DNA of 64,000 bases from Corynebacterium aquilae DSM 44791 (GCF_001941445.1 NZ_CP009245.1:1697992-1761991), one strand, 5' to 3'. Positions 28,037-36,429 are shown, numbered from the stretch's first letter. Notes: generated by a model not told the origin, from the letters alone. Program-made: numbers and translations.

Positions 28037-28055
28037 GCGGCTCAGGCACTTTGCT

Positions 28056-29165
28056 CTACTCGTCGTCCTCATCGTCGAAGTCGACGTTGGGCACAACATC
28101 AATCGGATCGTCCGAGAGCTCATCTCCTGCGTGAGCAAATTCGCCCACGCCGAGCTTTTCGAAGATCTTGCGCTCGATTTCGTCAGCGATTTCCGGGTTC
28201 GCCTTCAAATGCAGACGCGCCTTTTCCTTACCCTGACCAAGCTGGTCGCCCTCGTAGGTAAACCAGGCACCGGACTTCTTCACAAACCCGTTTTCCACAC
28301 CGAGGTCAATGATGGAGGACTCCCGGGAAATGCCCTCACCGTAGATAATGTCGAATTCGGCGATCTTGAACGGCGGGGACACCTTGTTCTTCACGACTTT
28401 TAGCTTGGTGCGGTTACCGATGGCATCCGCACCATCCTTCAAAGTCTGAATGCGTCGCACATCGCAGCGAACAGAAGCATAGAACTTCAGCGCCTTACCA
28501 CCAGTGGTGGTTTCCGGGGAACCGAACATCACGCCGATCTTCTCGCGGAGCTGGTTGATGAAGATTGCGGTGGTACCCGAGTTCGACAGAGCGCCGGTCA
28601 TCTTACGCAGCGCCTGGCTCATCAGGCGGGCCTGCAAACCAACGTGGCTATCGCCCATCTCGCCTTCGATTTCGGCTTTGGGGGTCAATGCAGCCACCGA
28701 GTCAATGACGATGATGTCAATCGCACCGGAACGCACCAGCATGTCAGCAATTTCTAGCGCCTGCTCACCAGTATCTGGCTGCGAGACCAGCAGATCATCG
28801 GTGTTGACCCCCAGCTTGCGGGCGTATTCAGGATCCAGCGCGTGCTCGGCATCGATGAACGCGGCAATTCCGCCAGCCTTTTGGGCTTGTGCCACCGCGT
28901 GCAGTGCAACGGTGGTCTTACCCGAAGACTCCGGGCCATAGATCTCGACCACACGACCGCGGGGAAAACCACCAATGCCCAACGCAATATCGATAGCGGT
29001 GTTACCCGAAGAAATAGCCTTGATCGGCGGACGGGAATCATCACCCAGGCGCATCACAGCGCCCTTGCCGTAATCCTTTTCGATCTTTTCAAGTGCTGTC
29101 GCTAGCGCCTTTTGACGATCATCGCCAGCAGCCTGGGCAGTCTTGGTGGCTTTCTTAGCAGCCAT
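28056..29165 (-). CDS. recA: DNA recombinase RecA
   Basis: A 369-residue RecA with Walker [10 protein letters not shown] (near 72), Walker [11 protein letters not shown] and the L2 loop region [13 protein letters not shown]. The C-terminus is very acidic, ending in a run of Asp/Glu after VPNVDF. RecA filaments drive recombination and LexA self-cleavage. I chose the ATG at 29165 ([11 protein letters not shown]); an in-frame GTG at 29219 would add 18 residues without a better site. Upstream lie several TTCGA-type elements. Confidence 0.97.
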   Translation of the reverse strand: MAAKKATKTAQAAGDDRQKALATALEKIEKDYGKGAVMRLGDDSRPPIKAISSGNTAIDIALGIGGFPRGRVVEIYGPESSGKTTVALHAVAQAQKAGGIAAFIDAEHALDPEYARKLGVNTDDLLVSQPDTGEQALEIADMLVRSGAIDIIVIDSVAALTPKAEIEGEMGDSHVGLQARLMSQALRKMTGALSNSGTTAIFINQLREKIGVMFGSPETTTGGKALKFYASVRCDVRRIQTLKDGADAIGNRTKLKVVKNKVSPPFKIAEFDIIYGEGISRESSIIDLGVENGFVKKSGAWFTYEGDQLGQGKEKARLHLKANPEIADEIERKIFEKLGVGEFAHAGDELSDDPIDVVPNVDFDDEDDE

Positions 29166-29276
29166 AGTGTTTTTCAAACCCTTCGTTAAAGATTGTGGTG
29201 TGTTTTTCGCTTTCCCCACCGGGGACTGCGACGGGTTACACGGTAGTCAACGGCCCGCCAATGCCCGAAACTATAC

Positions 29277-29292
29277 ACGCTCATGTGTTCGA
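29277..29292 (-). promoter_or_regulatory. Candidate LexA operator of recA
   Basis: ACGCTCATGTGTTCGA matches 11 of 14 fixed positions of the SOS consensus and lies 112 bp upstream of the recA ATG. It is extended by a GTGTTCG-N9-CGAACAC inverted repeat (29285-29307). Confidence 0.5.
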
Positions 29293-29359
29293 TTAACAAG
29301 CGAACACGCGGTTAAGGTTAAGCCGATTGAACTGCATGGATAGTTTTAACAGTGCAAAG

Positions 29360-29392
29360 TGTTCGAACACCTTTATCGCCTTGTTCGAACAC
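29360..29392 (-). promoter_or_regulatory. Two TGTTCGAACA palindromes upstream of recA
   Basis: TGTTCGAACA (29360-29369) and TTGTTCGAACAC (29381-29392) are two copies of the same core, 22 bp apart, about two helical turns. They may be additional LexA half-site clusters. Confidence 0.4.
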
Positions 29393-29595
29393 GTCCAGCA
29401 GGTGGTGAAACATTGCTCTCCACCATAGTCAGCACCCAGGCCCATAACGCGCTGCACGCGCTATATCCACAGCAAAACACCGAGCGATTGAGTCCTCAGC
29501 TGCACAGTTCCACACCGTCACGGGCTACGCCTTGCCGAAAACTAAGCTAAGCCCTTACCTGCCATCCTGGAATACCGGTCGCTACAACGCGACTT

Positions 29596-29802
29596 TTACT
29601 CGTCTGGACCCAGCCACCGCTCTTTTGGAACATCGAAATCCTTGCACAACTCGATCCAGATCTCCCGCGGATCAACCCCCTTGTCTAAAAGGTTGGCCGG
29701 AGTATCGCCTAAGGAAGCAAGCACGTGGCTAGTGACGATGAAGCCGCCGTGCGCGCCACCAAATTCTGCGGCGATGAGATCGTGAAATTTCTGCAAGCGC
29801 AT
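29596..29802 (-). CDS. DUF3046 protein
   Basis: A 68-residue protein that starts MRLQKFHDLIAAEFG and ends KERWLGPDE, typical of the DUF3046 family found beside recA in actinobacteria (Rv2738c position). Its function is unknown. A TATAAT box sits six bases before the ATG with no Shine-Dalgarno, so the mRNA is probably leaderless. It is divergent from bioY. Confidence 0.9.
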   Translation of the reverse strand: MRLQKFHDLIAAEFGGAHGGFIVTSHVLASLGDTPANLLDKGVDPREIWIELCKDFDVPKERWLGPDE

Positions 29803-29808
29803 GCTGGC

Positions 29809-29814
29809 ATTATA
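29809..29814 (-). promoter_or_regulatory. -10 box of the DUF3046 gene (leaderless)
   Basis: A perfect TATAAT on the minus strand is followed by GCCAGC and the ATG. Six to seven bases from -10 to the start of transcription puts the first base at the start codon. Confidence 0.7.
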
Positions 29815-29858
29815 TTAGCCCGCCATGACTACCCCCATTTGTCCAAGCACCCCACCCC

Positions 29859-29871
29859 TGAACGCCGTTCA
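29859..29871 (+). promoter_or_regulatory. BioQ-type operator upstream of bioYMN
   Basis: TGAACGCCGTTCA is a perfect TGAAC-N3-GTTCA dyad, one base from the TGAAC-N3-GTTAC motif described for the TetR-family biotin repressor BioQ in corynebacteria. It lies 39 bp before the bioY start. Confidence 0.7.
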
Positions 29872-29910
29872 TTTTCGCGTTCTAGCAGGCCTACATGCCA
29901 GAATGAGGAC

Positions 29911-30483
29911 ATGAACAAATCCACCCAACGCACCATCGCAACGGTCGCTGTTTTCGCCGCGCTCATCATCGCCTCAGGTCTGGTATCCATCCCCTCCCCC
30001 GTCGGCGGTGTCCCCATCGTCCTCCAAAACGCTTTTTGCGTTCTCGCCGGGCTCATCCTCGGCCCCAAGCGAGGCTTCTACGCCGTACTGGCCTTTTTCA
30101 CCCTCGGCCTCATCGGCATTCCCGTTCTCCCCGGTGGCCGGAGCATCCTCGCCGCCCTACCCGGCCCCAGCGGTGGCTACCTGATCGGATACCTCGTATC
30201 CCCGCTGATTGCCGGCGCCGTGTCAGCCCCGTTCCTCGCCCGTCGCTCCAAAGGCGCACTAGCAGCCGGCGCAGCCATCGCCTCCATCGCAGCGATTTTG
30301 GCCCAATACGTCTTCGGCGTCATCGGTCTTGTCTGGCGAGTTGGCCAAACCCTCGGCGCAGCCATCACCGCACAGGCAGCCTTCCTGCCCGGCATGGCCA
30401 TCAAGGTGGTGCTGCTCACCCTAGTCACCGTCGCAGTCCTGCGCGCCCTCCCGGACACCCGCACCGCCGCCGCCCGTGGTTAA
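29911..30483 (+). CDS. bioY: Biotin ECF transporter substrate-binding subunit BioY
   Basis: A 190-residue membrane protein with about six hydrophobic segments. Family motifs include VPIVLQNAFCVLAGLILGPKRG and PGPSGGYLIGY near 80. BioY binds biotin and is energised by BioM and BioN. The ATG at 29911 (MNKSTQRT) follows GAGGAC; upstream in-frame starts run into the divergent gene. It is the first gene of the operon and probably repressed by BioQ when biotin is plentiful. Confidence 0.94.
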   Translation: MNKSTQRTIATVAVFAALIIASGLVSIPSPVGGVPIVLQNAFCVLAGLILGPKRGFYAVLAFFTLGLIGIPVLPGGRSILAALPGPSGGYLIGYLVSPLIAGAVSAPFLARRSKGALAAGAAIASIAAILAQYVFGVIGLVWRVGQTLGAAITAQAAFLPGMAIKVVLLTLVTVAVLRALPDTRTAAARG

Positions 30484-31168
30484 CGTCAGCTTCAACGGCG
30501 TCAACTACCAACCCCCCAACGTTGACCACCCACTCCTTGAGGACATCACCACCACCATCACCGAGAAAAGGGTGGCAATTATCGGCGCAAACGGGGGAGG
30601 AAAATCCACCTTCGCCCGCATGATCAACGGGCTCTACTCCCCCACCAGCGGGCTCGTCACCGTCAACGGATTAGACGCCACCACAGACGGCAAAAAAGTG
30701 CGCCAAAAAGTCGGCTTCGTCTTCTCCGACGCCGACAATCAAATCATCATGCCGACAGTGCTTGAAGACGTCGAGTTTTCCCTCCGCAAGAAAATCAAAA
30801 ACAAAGCCGAGAGAAAAGCCCGCGCCCTAGAAGAACTCCACCGCTTCGGCCTGGAGACACGTGCCGAACAATCACCCCACACCTTATCGGGCGGACAAAA
30901 ACAACTCCTCGCCCTGACCTCCGTGTGCGTCATGCGCCCCGAACTGGTCATCGCCGACGAACCCACCACCCTGCTCGACCTCAAAAACCGACTCATCCTC
31001 AAAGACGTCTTCGAAACACTCGAACAATCCATGTACGTCGTCACCCACGATCTCGACTTCATCAAAGATTTCGAACGAGCCCTCCTCATCGATCAGGGGC
31101 GCATCATCGCCGACGACACCGTCGCCTCGGTCACCGACTTCTACATCCGAAAAATGACCGGAGCATAG
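30476..31168 (+). CDS. bioM: Biotin ECF transporter ATPase BioM
   Basis: A 230-residue ECF ATPase with Walker A GANGGGKSTF, Q-loop FSDADNQI, signature LSGGQKQLLAL, Walker B LVIADEPTTLLD and the His switch VVTHDLDF. It couples ATP hydrolysis to BioN and BioY. The GTG at 30476 overlaps the bioY stop by eight bases, so coupling is likely. Confidence 0.93.
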   Translation: MVNVSFNGVNYQPPNVDHPLLEDITTTITEKRVAIIGANGGGKSTFARMINGLYSPTSGLVTVNGLDATTDGKKVRQKVGFVFSDADNQIIMPTVLEDVEFSLRKKIKNKAERKARALEELHRFGLETRAEQSPHTLSGGQKQLLALTSVCVMRPELVIADEPTTLLDLKNRLILKDVFETLEQSMYVVTHDLDFIKDFERALLIDQGRIIADDTVASVTDFYIRKMTGA

Positions 31169-31170
31169 CG

Positions 31171-31803
31171 ATGATCCGACACACCCTGGTCGACAACGCC
31201 ATGCTCGGCACCTACATACCAGGCAGCAGCCCACTGCACCGCATGCCACCAGGGGCAAAAATGCTAGGGCTCATCGCCTTCATCATCGCAACCACCCTCA
31301 TAGCGAAAACCCCACCAGTAGCCCTCGGCTGCTGCGTTATAGCCCTAGCAGGGTACGCAATGGCGAAAATCCCCGCCCGCACCGCCATTGCCCAACTACT
31401 CCCACCCCTGCCAGTTCTGGCCGTACTGTCCCTCGTCACCGGCATCTTCGACTCCTGGGCCAAAGCAATCGCCATCTTCTTCAGCGTTTACGCCTCCATT
31501 ATCGCGGCGACCCTAGTCACCCTCACCACCACCATCGCCAACATGCTCGACGCACTCGAACGAGCACTAAGCCCCCTGTCAAAACTCGGATTACCCGTCG
31601 AAGCCATCACCCTGGTTCTCGTCCTGACCATCCGCATGATCCCCGTCCAGCTCCAGGCAATCGCAGAAGCAATCGACGCAGCCAAAGCACGCGGCGCAGG
31701 CCTATCACTAACCGCCGTCATCGTCCCCGTCATCATCCGCAGCATTCGGTGCTCCGCCATGCTCGGCGACGCACTCACCGCCCGCGGAATCGGCGACGAC
31801 TAG
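31171..31803 (+). CDS. bioN: Biotin ECF transporter transmembrane subunit BioN
   Basis: A 210-residue EcfT/CbiQ-type membrane protein with about five hydrophobic segments. The coupling helices carry the ARG-type motifs AAKARGAGL and ALTARGIGDD. The ATG lies two bases after the bioM stop. The preceding GAGCATAGCG is a weak site, so it depends on coupling. A terminator follows. Confidence 0.93.
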   Translation: MIRHTLVDNAMLGTYIPGSSPLHRMPPGAKMLGLIAFIIATTLIAKTPPVALGCCVIALAGYAMAKIPARTAIAQLLPPLPVLAVLSLVTGIFDSWAKAIAIFFSVYASIIAATLVTLTTTIANMLDALERALSPLSKLGLPVEAITLVLVLTIRMIPVQLQAIAEAIDAAKARGAGLSLTAVIVPVIIRSIRCSAMLGDALTARGIGDD

Positions 31804-31813
31804 CCCAAAGCGC

Positions 31814-31854
31814 AAGCCCCTGTGCCCACCACAACGGTGGACACAGGGGCTTTG
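31814..31854 (+). terminator. bioYMN terminator
   Basis: AAGCCCCTGTG-CCCACC pairs with GGTGG-ACACAGGGGCTT around a five-base loop, then TTT. It is also positioned to end pspA transcription on the other strand. Confidence 0.8.
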
Positions 31855-31909
31855 ACGCACTCACACAGCGCACGCGCCACAAGGCACGGCACTGGGATGA
31901 AACAGGTGC

Positions 31910-32740
31910 TTAGTTCTCGCCACGCAGTTCGCGCATACGCTGTGCAACCGCATCCTGATTAGCCGCCGGAGTATCAGTGTTGCCCGTCGGCAAGCTCGAC
32001 TGCTTCGGCGCAGCATTGAGCTCACCAGACATCTCAGCACGAATCTGCTCCAAACGAGAGTGGCCAGCCATCTGGATACCAGCCTGCTGCACCTCAGCCA
32101 TGCGGCCCTGAACGGAGTTCTCAGCCAACTCAGCCTGGCCCAAGGCGTTAGCGTAACGGCGCTCAATCTTGTCACGCACCTGGTCCAGGTTCGGCGAAGA
32201 ACCAGCAGCCACAGCATTCATCGAGGTGATGGACTCAGCCACCTTCTCCTGCATCTTGGCCTGCTCAAGCTGGCTGAGAAGCTTAGTCTTCTCCGCGACC
32301 TTCTGCTGCAACGCCATCGAGTTACGCTCCACCGCCTTCTTCGCGGCAGTTGCCTGCTGCAAAGCCTGATCGTGCAGCTGCTTGGTGTCCTCCACGGACT
32401 GCTCCGCAGTCACCAGCTGAGCAGCGAAAGCCTCGGCAGCGTTTTCGTACTCCACAGCCTTCGTCTCGTCACCCGCAGCGCGAGCCTTATCGGCCAGCTG
32501 CAAAGCCTGACGAACCTCGCCCTGGAGCTTCTCAATCTCCCCAAGACGACGATTCAGCTGCATCTCCAACTGACGCTGATTGCCGATCACAGCAGCAGCC
32601 TGCTGGGACAGAGCCTGGTGCTGGCGCTGAGCCTCATCGATGGCCTGCTGGATCTGAATCTTCGGATCCGCGTTCTCTTCGATCTTCGAATCGAACAGAG
32701 CCATGAGGTACTTCCATGCCTTGCTAAAAGGGTTAGCCAT
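31910..32740 (-). CDS. pspA: Phage shock protein A homologue (PspA/IM30)
   Basis: A 276-residue protein that is predicted almost wholly coiled-coil (Gln/Ala/Glu-rich heptads from 40 to 220), with the amphipathic N-terminus [16 protein letters not shown] that binds membranes. PspA forms scaffolds that protect stressed membranes. The ATG at 32740 is chosen because the family starts with this helix; an upstream frame is not PspA-like. AAGGAT lies upstream. It is the next gene after clgR on the same strand, as in mycobacteria, but a terminator-like hairpin stands between them here. A Rv2743c-like gene is absent. Confidence 0.93.
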   Translation of the reverse strand: MANPFSKAWKYLMALFDSKIEENADPKIQIQQAIDEAQRQHQALSQQAAAVIGNQRQLEMQLNRRLGEIEKLQGEVRQALQLADKARAAGDETKAVEYENAAEAFAAQLVTAEQSVEDTKQLHDQALQQATAAKKAVERNSMALQQKVAEKTKLLSQLEQAKMQEKVAESITSMNAVAAGSSPNLDQVRDKIERRYANALGQAELAENSVQGRMAEVQQAGIQMAGHSRLEQIRAEMSGELNAAPKQSSLPTGNTDTPAANQDAVAQRMRELRGEN

Positions 32741-33051
32741 GATGGGTGCTGAAATCCTTCCGGATAGATAATTGAGAAAACTCAAAGACACTGGGCCAAT
32801 AAGACAAAACACGCCACAACAAACAGCGATGACCCAACGGCCACCAACCACGTGTGGTTTCTACCGCCCAGCGATAAAAGTTGCCTAAACCAGTGTAGTA
32901 GCAAATCAACAGGCCGTGCAGAAAAAGCCAAAGGAATCGCTCACACTAGGCAAAAGAAAACCGCCAGCCACACACTAGGGGCCGGCGGAAATCTTCAACT
33001 CGCATCTGCACCACAGACGCGAGGACGCATCACACAGCGAAAATACGCGGG
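32741..33051. other. Intergenic region between clgR and pspA
   Basis: 311 bp without a gene. It contains the clgR terminator (near 32950-32988) and the pspA leader, so pspA probably has its own promoter. No ClgR box was recognised by eye. Confidence 0.6.
32950..32988 (-). terminator. clgR terminator
   Basis: CCGCCAGCC/GGCCGGCGG (one mismatch) pairs around a ten-base loop. On the minus strand TTTTCTTTT follows directly. Confidence 0.75.
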
Positions 33052-33366
33052 CTACACCGCTGCAAGAGTCGGCTCAGAAGCAGCAACAGCCATCGTTCCC
33101 GCAGCCTCAATCACAACGTCAGCAACACTGACGCCAAGAGCATGACACACCGAAGCTAAAAGCTCGGAAGACACCTCTTTACGCCCCCGCTCCAATTCGG
33201 ACAAATAACCGGGGGACACACGGGAAATTTCTGCAAGTTCACGCAAAGTGATGTTGCGCTCTGAGCGAAACGCGCGCAAAGCAGCACCGAGTGCCTCGCG
33301 CAGCAGCGGCTCGGTGACCGGACGAGTAACGACCGGTGAATCTAGGAGGGCAGAGTATTTAACCAT
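33052..33366 (-). CDS. clgR: Stress regulator ClgR (Cro/C1-type helix-turn-helix)
   Basis: A 104-residue transcription factor. Residues about 25-85 form the XRE helix-turn-helix (NITLRELAEISRVSPGYLSEL). The protein activates clpP and other protease genes in actinobacteria and is itself a Clp substrate. It ends in LAAV, similar to the LAA ending of ssrA-tagged proteins. The ATG at 33366 is used; a GTG three codons upstream is possible. It is separated from cinA by 44 bp on the same strand. Confidence 0.93.
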   Translation of the reverse strand: MVKYSALLDSPVVTRPVTEPLLREALGAALRAFRSERNITLRELAEISRVSPGYLSELERGRKEVSSELLASVCHALGVSVADVVIEAAGTMAVAASEPTLAAV

Positions 33367-33410
33367 CACACTCACAAACGATAGGGGGCCGCCTTTTGTT
33401 CCCGACGAGC

Positions 33411-33995
33411 CTACCCGACGGCCTGGAGCAACCGCGAATAAGCCACGATCACTGACTGCAACCGGATCTCAGCCCGGCTGCCACTAAGACCCACTGTATC
33501 CTCTGAACCGATTTTTATCTGGGAAAACGAACCACCCACAGACCCCAAAACCTCCACTATCTCCCCCATCGAAGCCGGCTTTGCCACGCAGCCCCGCGGC
33601 CCGGAAACAGCAACAAACACCTCCCCCACAGGATGCCCATCCTGCGGCTCAGGCCCCGCCACCCCAGTCAAAGACACCCCAAAAGTCGACCCAAAAGCCT
33701 CACGCACACCACCAGCCATCGCCTCCGCCGTAGAGGCGGCAACCGGCCCCTCAGTCGCCAAAACATCCGCCGGAACCCCCGCCACAGACGCCTTAGACTC
33801 CGTCGCATACGTCACGAAACCCCCTTTCAAAACCCGACTAGCCCCCGGAATATCTGCCAACGTTGCCGATGCCAACCCAGCAGTCAAAGACTCACAAAAA
33901 GCAACCGTCTCCGAACGCTCGCCGAGCACATCAACCACTCGAGCCGCCAGCAATCGAGCCACCCCCGCAAGATCTACTCCCTCAACCGACACCAT
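33411..33995 (-). CDS. cinA: CinA C-terminal-domain protein (nicotinamide-nucleotide amidase family)
   Basis: A 194-residue single-domain CinA/PncC protein, longer than the usual 160-165. It has VAFCESLTAGLASATLAD, GGFVTYATESKA, LTGVAGPEPQ and VGEVFVAV in order. The family deamidates NMN to NaMN. About 25 extra residues (SMGEIVEVL to IGSED) interrupt the stretch before the last helix. It lies six bases after pgsA, in a likely pgsA-cinA-clgR operon. Confidence 0.88.
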   Translation of the reverse strand: MVSVEGVDLAGVARLLAARVVDVLGERSETVAFCESLTAGLASATLADIPGASRVLKGGFVTYATESKASVAGVPADVLATEGPVAASTAEAMAGGVREAFGSTFGVSLTGVAGPEPQDGHPVGEVFVAVSGPRGCVAKPASMGEIVEVLGSVGGSFSQIKIGSEDTVGLSGSRAEIRLQSVIVAYSRLLQAVG

Positions 33996-34001
33996 CAGCG
34001 T

Positions 34002-34580
34002 CTACCGCACACGAGGCTTAGCTGCACGCGGCGAACCCTTGAACGAATCCACCAAATACTGCACGCCAGTAATCACCGTGACCAGCACAGCCGCGTACAT
34101 CACCAACATGACAACCCAATGCCACGACGCTGCGTGCGGCATCAACAACAAAGCAACAGCCAAAGCCTGCAAGGTGGTCTTAATCTTTCCGCCCTTGGAA
34201 GCCGGAACCACCGTTCCCTTGCGCAGCAACACCATTCGCCACAACGTAATGCCCAATTCCCGCACCACAATGACGACCGTGATCCACCACGGAAGAAGTC
34301 CCGTCAGATTCAGCGTCACCAACGCCGAAATCATCAACGCCTTGTCAGCAATGGGATCCGCGATCTTGCCGAAATTCGTCACAATCCCCCGGGAACGAGC
34401 AATATCGCCATCAAGCTTGTCGGTAATCATCAACAGCACAAAGACGATCAGCGCCCACCAGCGCCACCCATTGTTCTGCCCACCCGCACTCAACACGAGC
34501 CAAACAAACAGCGGAATGACAAGAATACGAATACTCGTCAAGACGTTTGGCAAGTTGAGATTGGATGTTCGAGAACTCAT
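34002..34580 (-). CDS. pgsA: CDP-diacylglycerol-glycerol-3-phosphate phosphatidyltransferase family
   Basis: A 192-residue membrane enzyme with about five or six segments. The CDP-alcohol phosphotransferase motif is present: DKLDGDIARSRG with the later GKIADPIADK, including all four Asp. It makes phosphatidylglycerol phosphate or a related phospholipid; the exact alcohol acceptor cannot be told. ATG at 34580. It is the first gene of the unit with cinA. Confidence 0.9.
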   Translation of the reverse strand: MSSRTSNLNLPNVLTSIRILVIPLFVWLVLSAGGQNNGWRWWALIVFVLLMITDKLDGDIARSRGIVTNFGKIADPIADKALMISALVTLNLTGLLPWWITVVIVVRELGITLWRMVLLRKGTVVPASKGGKIKTTLQALAVALLLMPHAASWHWVVMLVMYAAVLVTVITGVQYLVDSFKGSPRAAKPRVR

Positions 34581-34602
34581 AGCTCCAAATCCTACCTGGG
34601 TT

Positions 34603-34608
34603 TACACT
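34603..34608 (+). promoter_or_regulatory. -10 element for a leaderless YciI-like gene
   Basis: TACACT is six bases before the ATG at 34615, with no Shine-Dalgarno. Confidence 0.45.
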
Positions 34609-34614
34609 TGGAAC

Positions 34615-34923
34615 ATGGCTTATGTATCCGTGTTGTACACCTATGACCCAACCAACGAACTTATCGGCAGCAGCCGCCCCGACCACCGTGCCTTCATCGG
34701 CACTTTGCACGAACGAGGACTCATCCTCGGCTCAGGCCCATTCACCGGCCCCCAGGGCGGAGCATTGATCGTGCTCAGCCTTCCGGAAGGTCAAGGAATT
34801 ACCGAAGCCACCGCGCTGATGGACAAAGATCCTTTCTACGTCAACGGCGCAATCGACGGCCGTGAATTCCAGGAGTGGAACCCCGTGATCAATTCGTTCG
34901 GCTACGTTCCACCCGCCAGCTAA
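34615..34923 (+). CDS. YciI-like domain protein
   Basis: A 102-residue ferredoxin-like protein of the YciI family (LYTYDPTNELIGSSRPDHRAFI, LGSGPFTGPQGGALIVL, DKDPFYVNG). The DP-F motif and the conserved His at about 23 match the family. Its function is not established. The start is the ATG at 34615; the frame is open further upstream but antisense to pgsA. It is convergent with terC. Confidence 0.85.
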   Translation: MAYVSVLYTYDPTNELIGSSRPDHRAFIGTLHERGLILGSGPFTGPQGGALIVLSLPEGQGITEATALMDKDPFYVNGAIDGREFQEWNPVINSFGYVPPAS

Positions 34924-34934
34924 CAGCAATCCTC

Positions 34935-34986
34935 AACGCTAAGAGCCTTCGCCAAGACTTATGTCTCAGCGAAGGCTCTCAGCGTT
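34935..34986. terminator. Terminator between the YciI-like gene and terC
   Basis: An 18-bp stem with one mismatch (34935-34952 with 34969-34986). It serves the two convergent genes. Confidence 0.8.
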
Positions 34987-35019
34987 TAACTAGCTGATTT
35001 ATCGAAGCGCTCAGCCAAC

Positions 35020-36060
35020 CTACCCCTGGTAGGAATCCTCGGGGCGGGGCATCGGACGGACCGCACCCATATTCTCGTCGCGCTTCGTCTTCACCAAGGA
35101 AGCCACCGTCGTCACAGCCAACACCCCAACAATCACCAAGAGGCTCATCGCGGTCGACACCTCCGGGACATGAACATGTTCACCGGAGTTGATAAACGGC
35201 AAGGTGTTTTCGTGCAGAGCATGAAGCAGCAGTTTGACACCAATGAACGCCAAAATGACGCCCAAACCATAGGAAAGGAACACCAAACGGTCCAGGAGAC
35301 CATCAAGCAAGAAGTACATCTGCCGCAAGCCCATCAGCGCGAAAGCGTTCGCGGTGAACACGATGTAAGGCTCCTTGGTCAGGCCGAAAATCGCGGGAAT
35401 GGAGTCAAAGGCGAACATCAAGTCAATGAAGCCAATGGACACCAAAACGATCATCAACGGGGTCACCACCCGGCGGCCGTTTTCCTTAGTAAACAGCCGG
35501 TCGCTGTCGAAGTCTTTAGACACCGGGATGACCCGGTTGACCATTTTGACGACCGCCATATCCGTCACTGGTTTTTCTTCTTCATCCTTGATCTCGTCAA
35601 TAACGAGCTTGATCGCCGTGTACAGCAGGAAGACACCGAAGATGTAGAAAACCCAGCTCGCTGCAGAGATAGCGGCAGCACCGATACCAATGAAGATGCC
35701 GCGGAAGATCAACGCCAAAGCAATGCCGATGAGCAGCACCTTTTGCTGATACGCGCGAGGCACCTTGAAGGAGCCAATGATCAGCGCGAAGATAAACAGA
35801 TTGTCGACCGACAGGGAAAGCTCAGTGATGTAGCCGGCAAAGAACTCAATGGCGTGGTCGTGGTTGCCATCAGGACCACCCCACGTCAACCACAGGAATC
35901 CGCCGAAGATGCACGCCAAGACGACGTAAAAAATCATCCACCCCGCAGCTTCCTTCATCGTTGGCTCGTGCGGGGAGCGAACGTGGGATACAAAATCAAA
36001 AATGATGAAACCGAGCAAAACCACTGCGGTAATGACCCAGGTCAATGCATTAACTTCCAT
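35020..36060 (-). CDS. terC: TerC-family membrane protein, likely manganese exporter
   Basis: A 346-residue membrane protein with about nine hydrophobic segments. The two family signatures are TELSLSVDNLFIFALI (near 80) and DLMFAFDSIPAIFG (near 210), whose Asp residues are thought to bind metal. TerC/Alx proteins export Mn or insert metal into secreted proteins. The leader carries a yybP-ykoY riboswitch, which fits a Mn role. The ATG at 36060 is preceded by GGAAGG at a long spacing. Confidence 0.93.
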   Translation of the reverse strand: MEVNALTWVITAVVLLGFIIFDFVSHVRSPHEPTMKEAAGWMIFYVVLACIFGGFLWLTWGGPDGNHDHAIEFFAGYITELSLSVDNLFIFALIIGSFKVPRAYQQKVLLIGIALALIFRGIFIGIGAAAISAASWVFYIFGVFLLYTAIKLVIDEIKDEEEKPVTDMAVVKMVNRVIPVSKDFDSDRLFTKENGRRVVTPLMIVLVSIGFIDLMFAFDSIPAIFGLTKEPYIVFTANAFALMGLRQMYFLLDGLLDRLVFLSYGLGVILAFIGVKLLLHALHENTLPFINSGEHVHVPEVSTAMSLLVIVGVLAVTTVASLVKTKRDENMGAVRPMPRPEDSYQG

Positions 36061-36115
36061 GGATAAACCACAAACCTTCCGGTGGTGAGGACGTCAAAAG
36101 ATCACAAAGAACACC

Positions 36116-36261
36116 AACCGGAGGTCTCCCCCAACCGCACCTGCGGCAAAAGCCTCATGCGCGGCCGACTAACCGGGGCACCTGCACAACCGAAAAGGTC
36201 TGCGGTGCAACCGTGTTGACGATTAGCCGAAAACGTGGGTGGGGTACTCCCCTCCATGGTT
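36116..36261 (-). ncRNA. yybP-ykoY riboswitch (Mn2+) upstream of terC
   Basis: On the minus strand the order is GGAGGGGAGTACCCC, then TAATCGTCAACACGG, then GGGGGAGACCTCCGG. GGGGAGUA, CGUCAACA and GAGACC are the conserved elements of the yybP-ykoY class. The ends close as P1: AACC and GGAGG pair with CCTCC and GGTT. It lies 55 bp before terC. Known members sense Mn2+ and control terC/mntP-type exporters. Assignment is by pattern, without a covariance search. Confidence 0.85.
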
Positions 36262-36365
36262 GCCAGACTACCTTACATGGCGAAGTACTTTTTCTTCCTA
36301 TGCGCCCCACAACAGTTGGGATAAATTGAGGTAGGCCACGACGGTGTACAGCAAACAAGGCTATG

Positions 36366-36413
36366 GGCAAAAGAACAAGCGCCGCCCTTCCACACTTGTG
36401 GGGGCGACGCTTG
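36366..36413 (-). terminator. ftsK terminator
   Basis: AAGCGTCGCCC pairs with GGGCGGCGCTT (one G-T) and an inner CCACA/TGTGG extends the stem. GTTCTTTTG follows on the minus strand. Confidence 0.8.
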
Positions 36414-36429
36414 TCTGCTTTGCAGCTAC

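Larger units (their letters stand above)
29166..29595. other. recA upstream region
   Basis: 430 bp without a gene between recA and the DUF3046 gene, both on the minus strand. It holds the SOS-like elements listed separately and presumably the recA promoter. No terminator is evident for the DUF3046 gene, so read-through into recA is possible. Confidence 0.6.
36061..36429. other. terC leader and ftsK/terC intergenic region
   Basis: 369 bp without a protein gene. It contains the riboswitch (36116-36261), its expression platform next to the terC start, the presumed promoter beyond 36262, and the ftsK terminator (36366-36413). Confidence 0.8.

Noticed and set aside
33255..33268. GCGCT-CTG-AGCG dyad inside clgR as a ClgR autoregulatory box
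   Set aside because: It lies in coding sequence and its spacing differs by one base from the ClgR motif.
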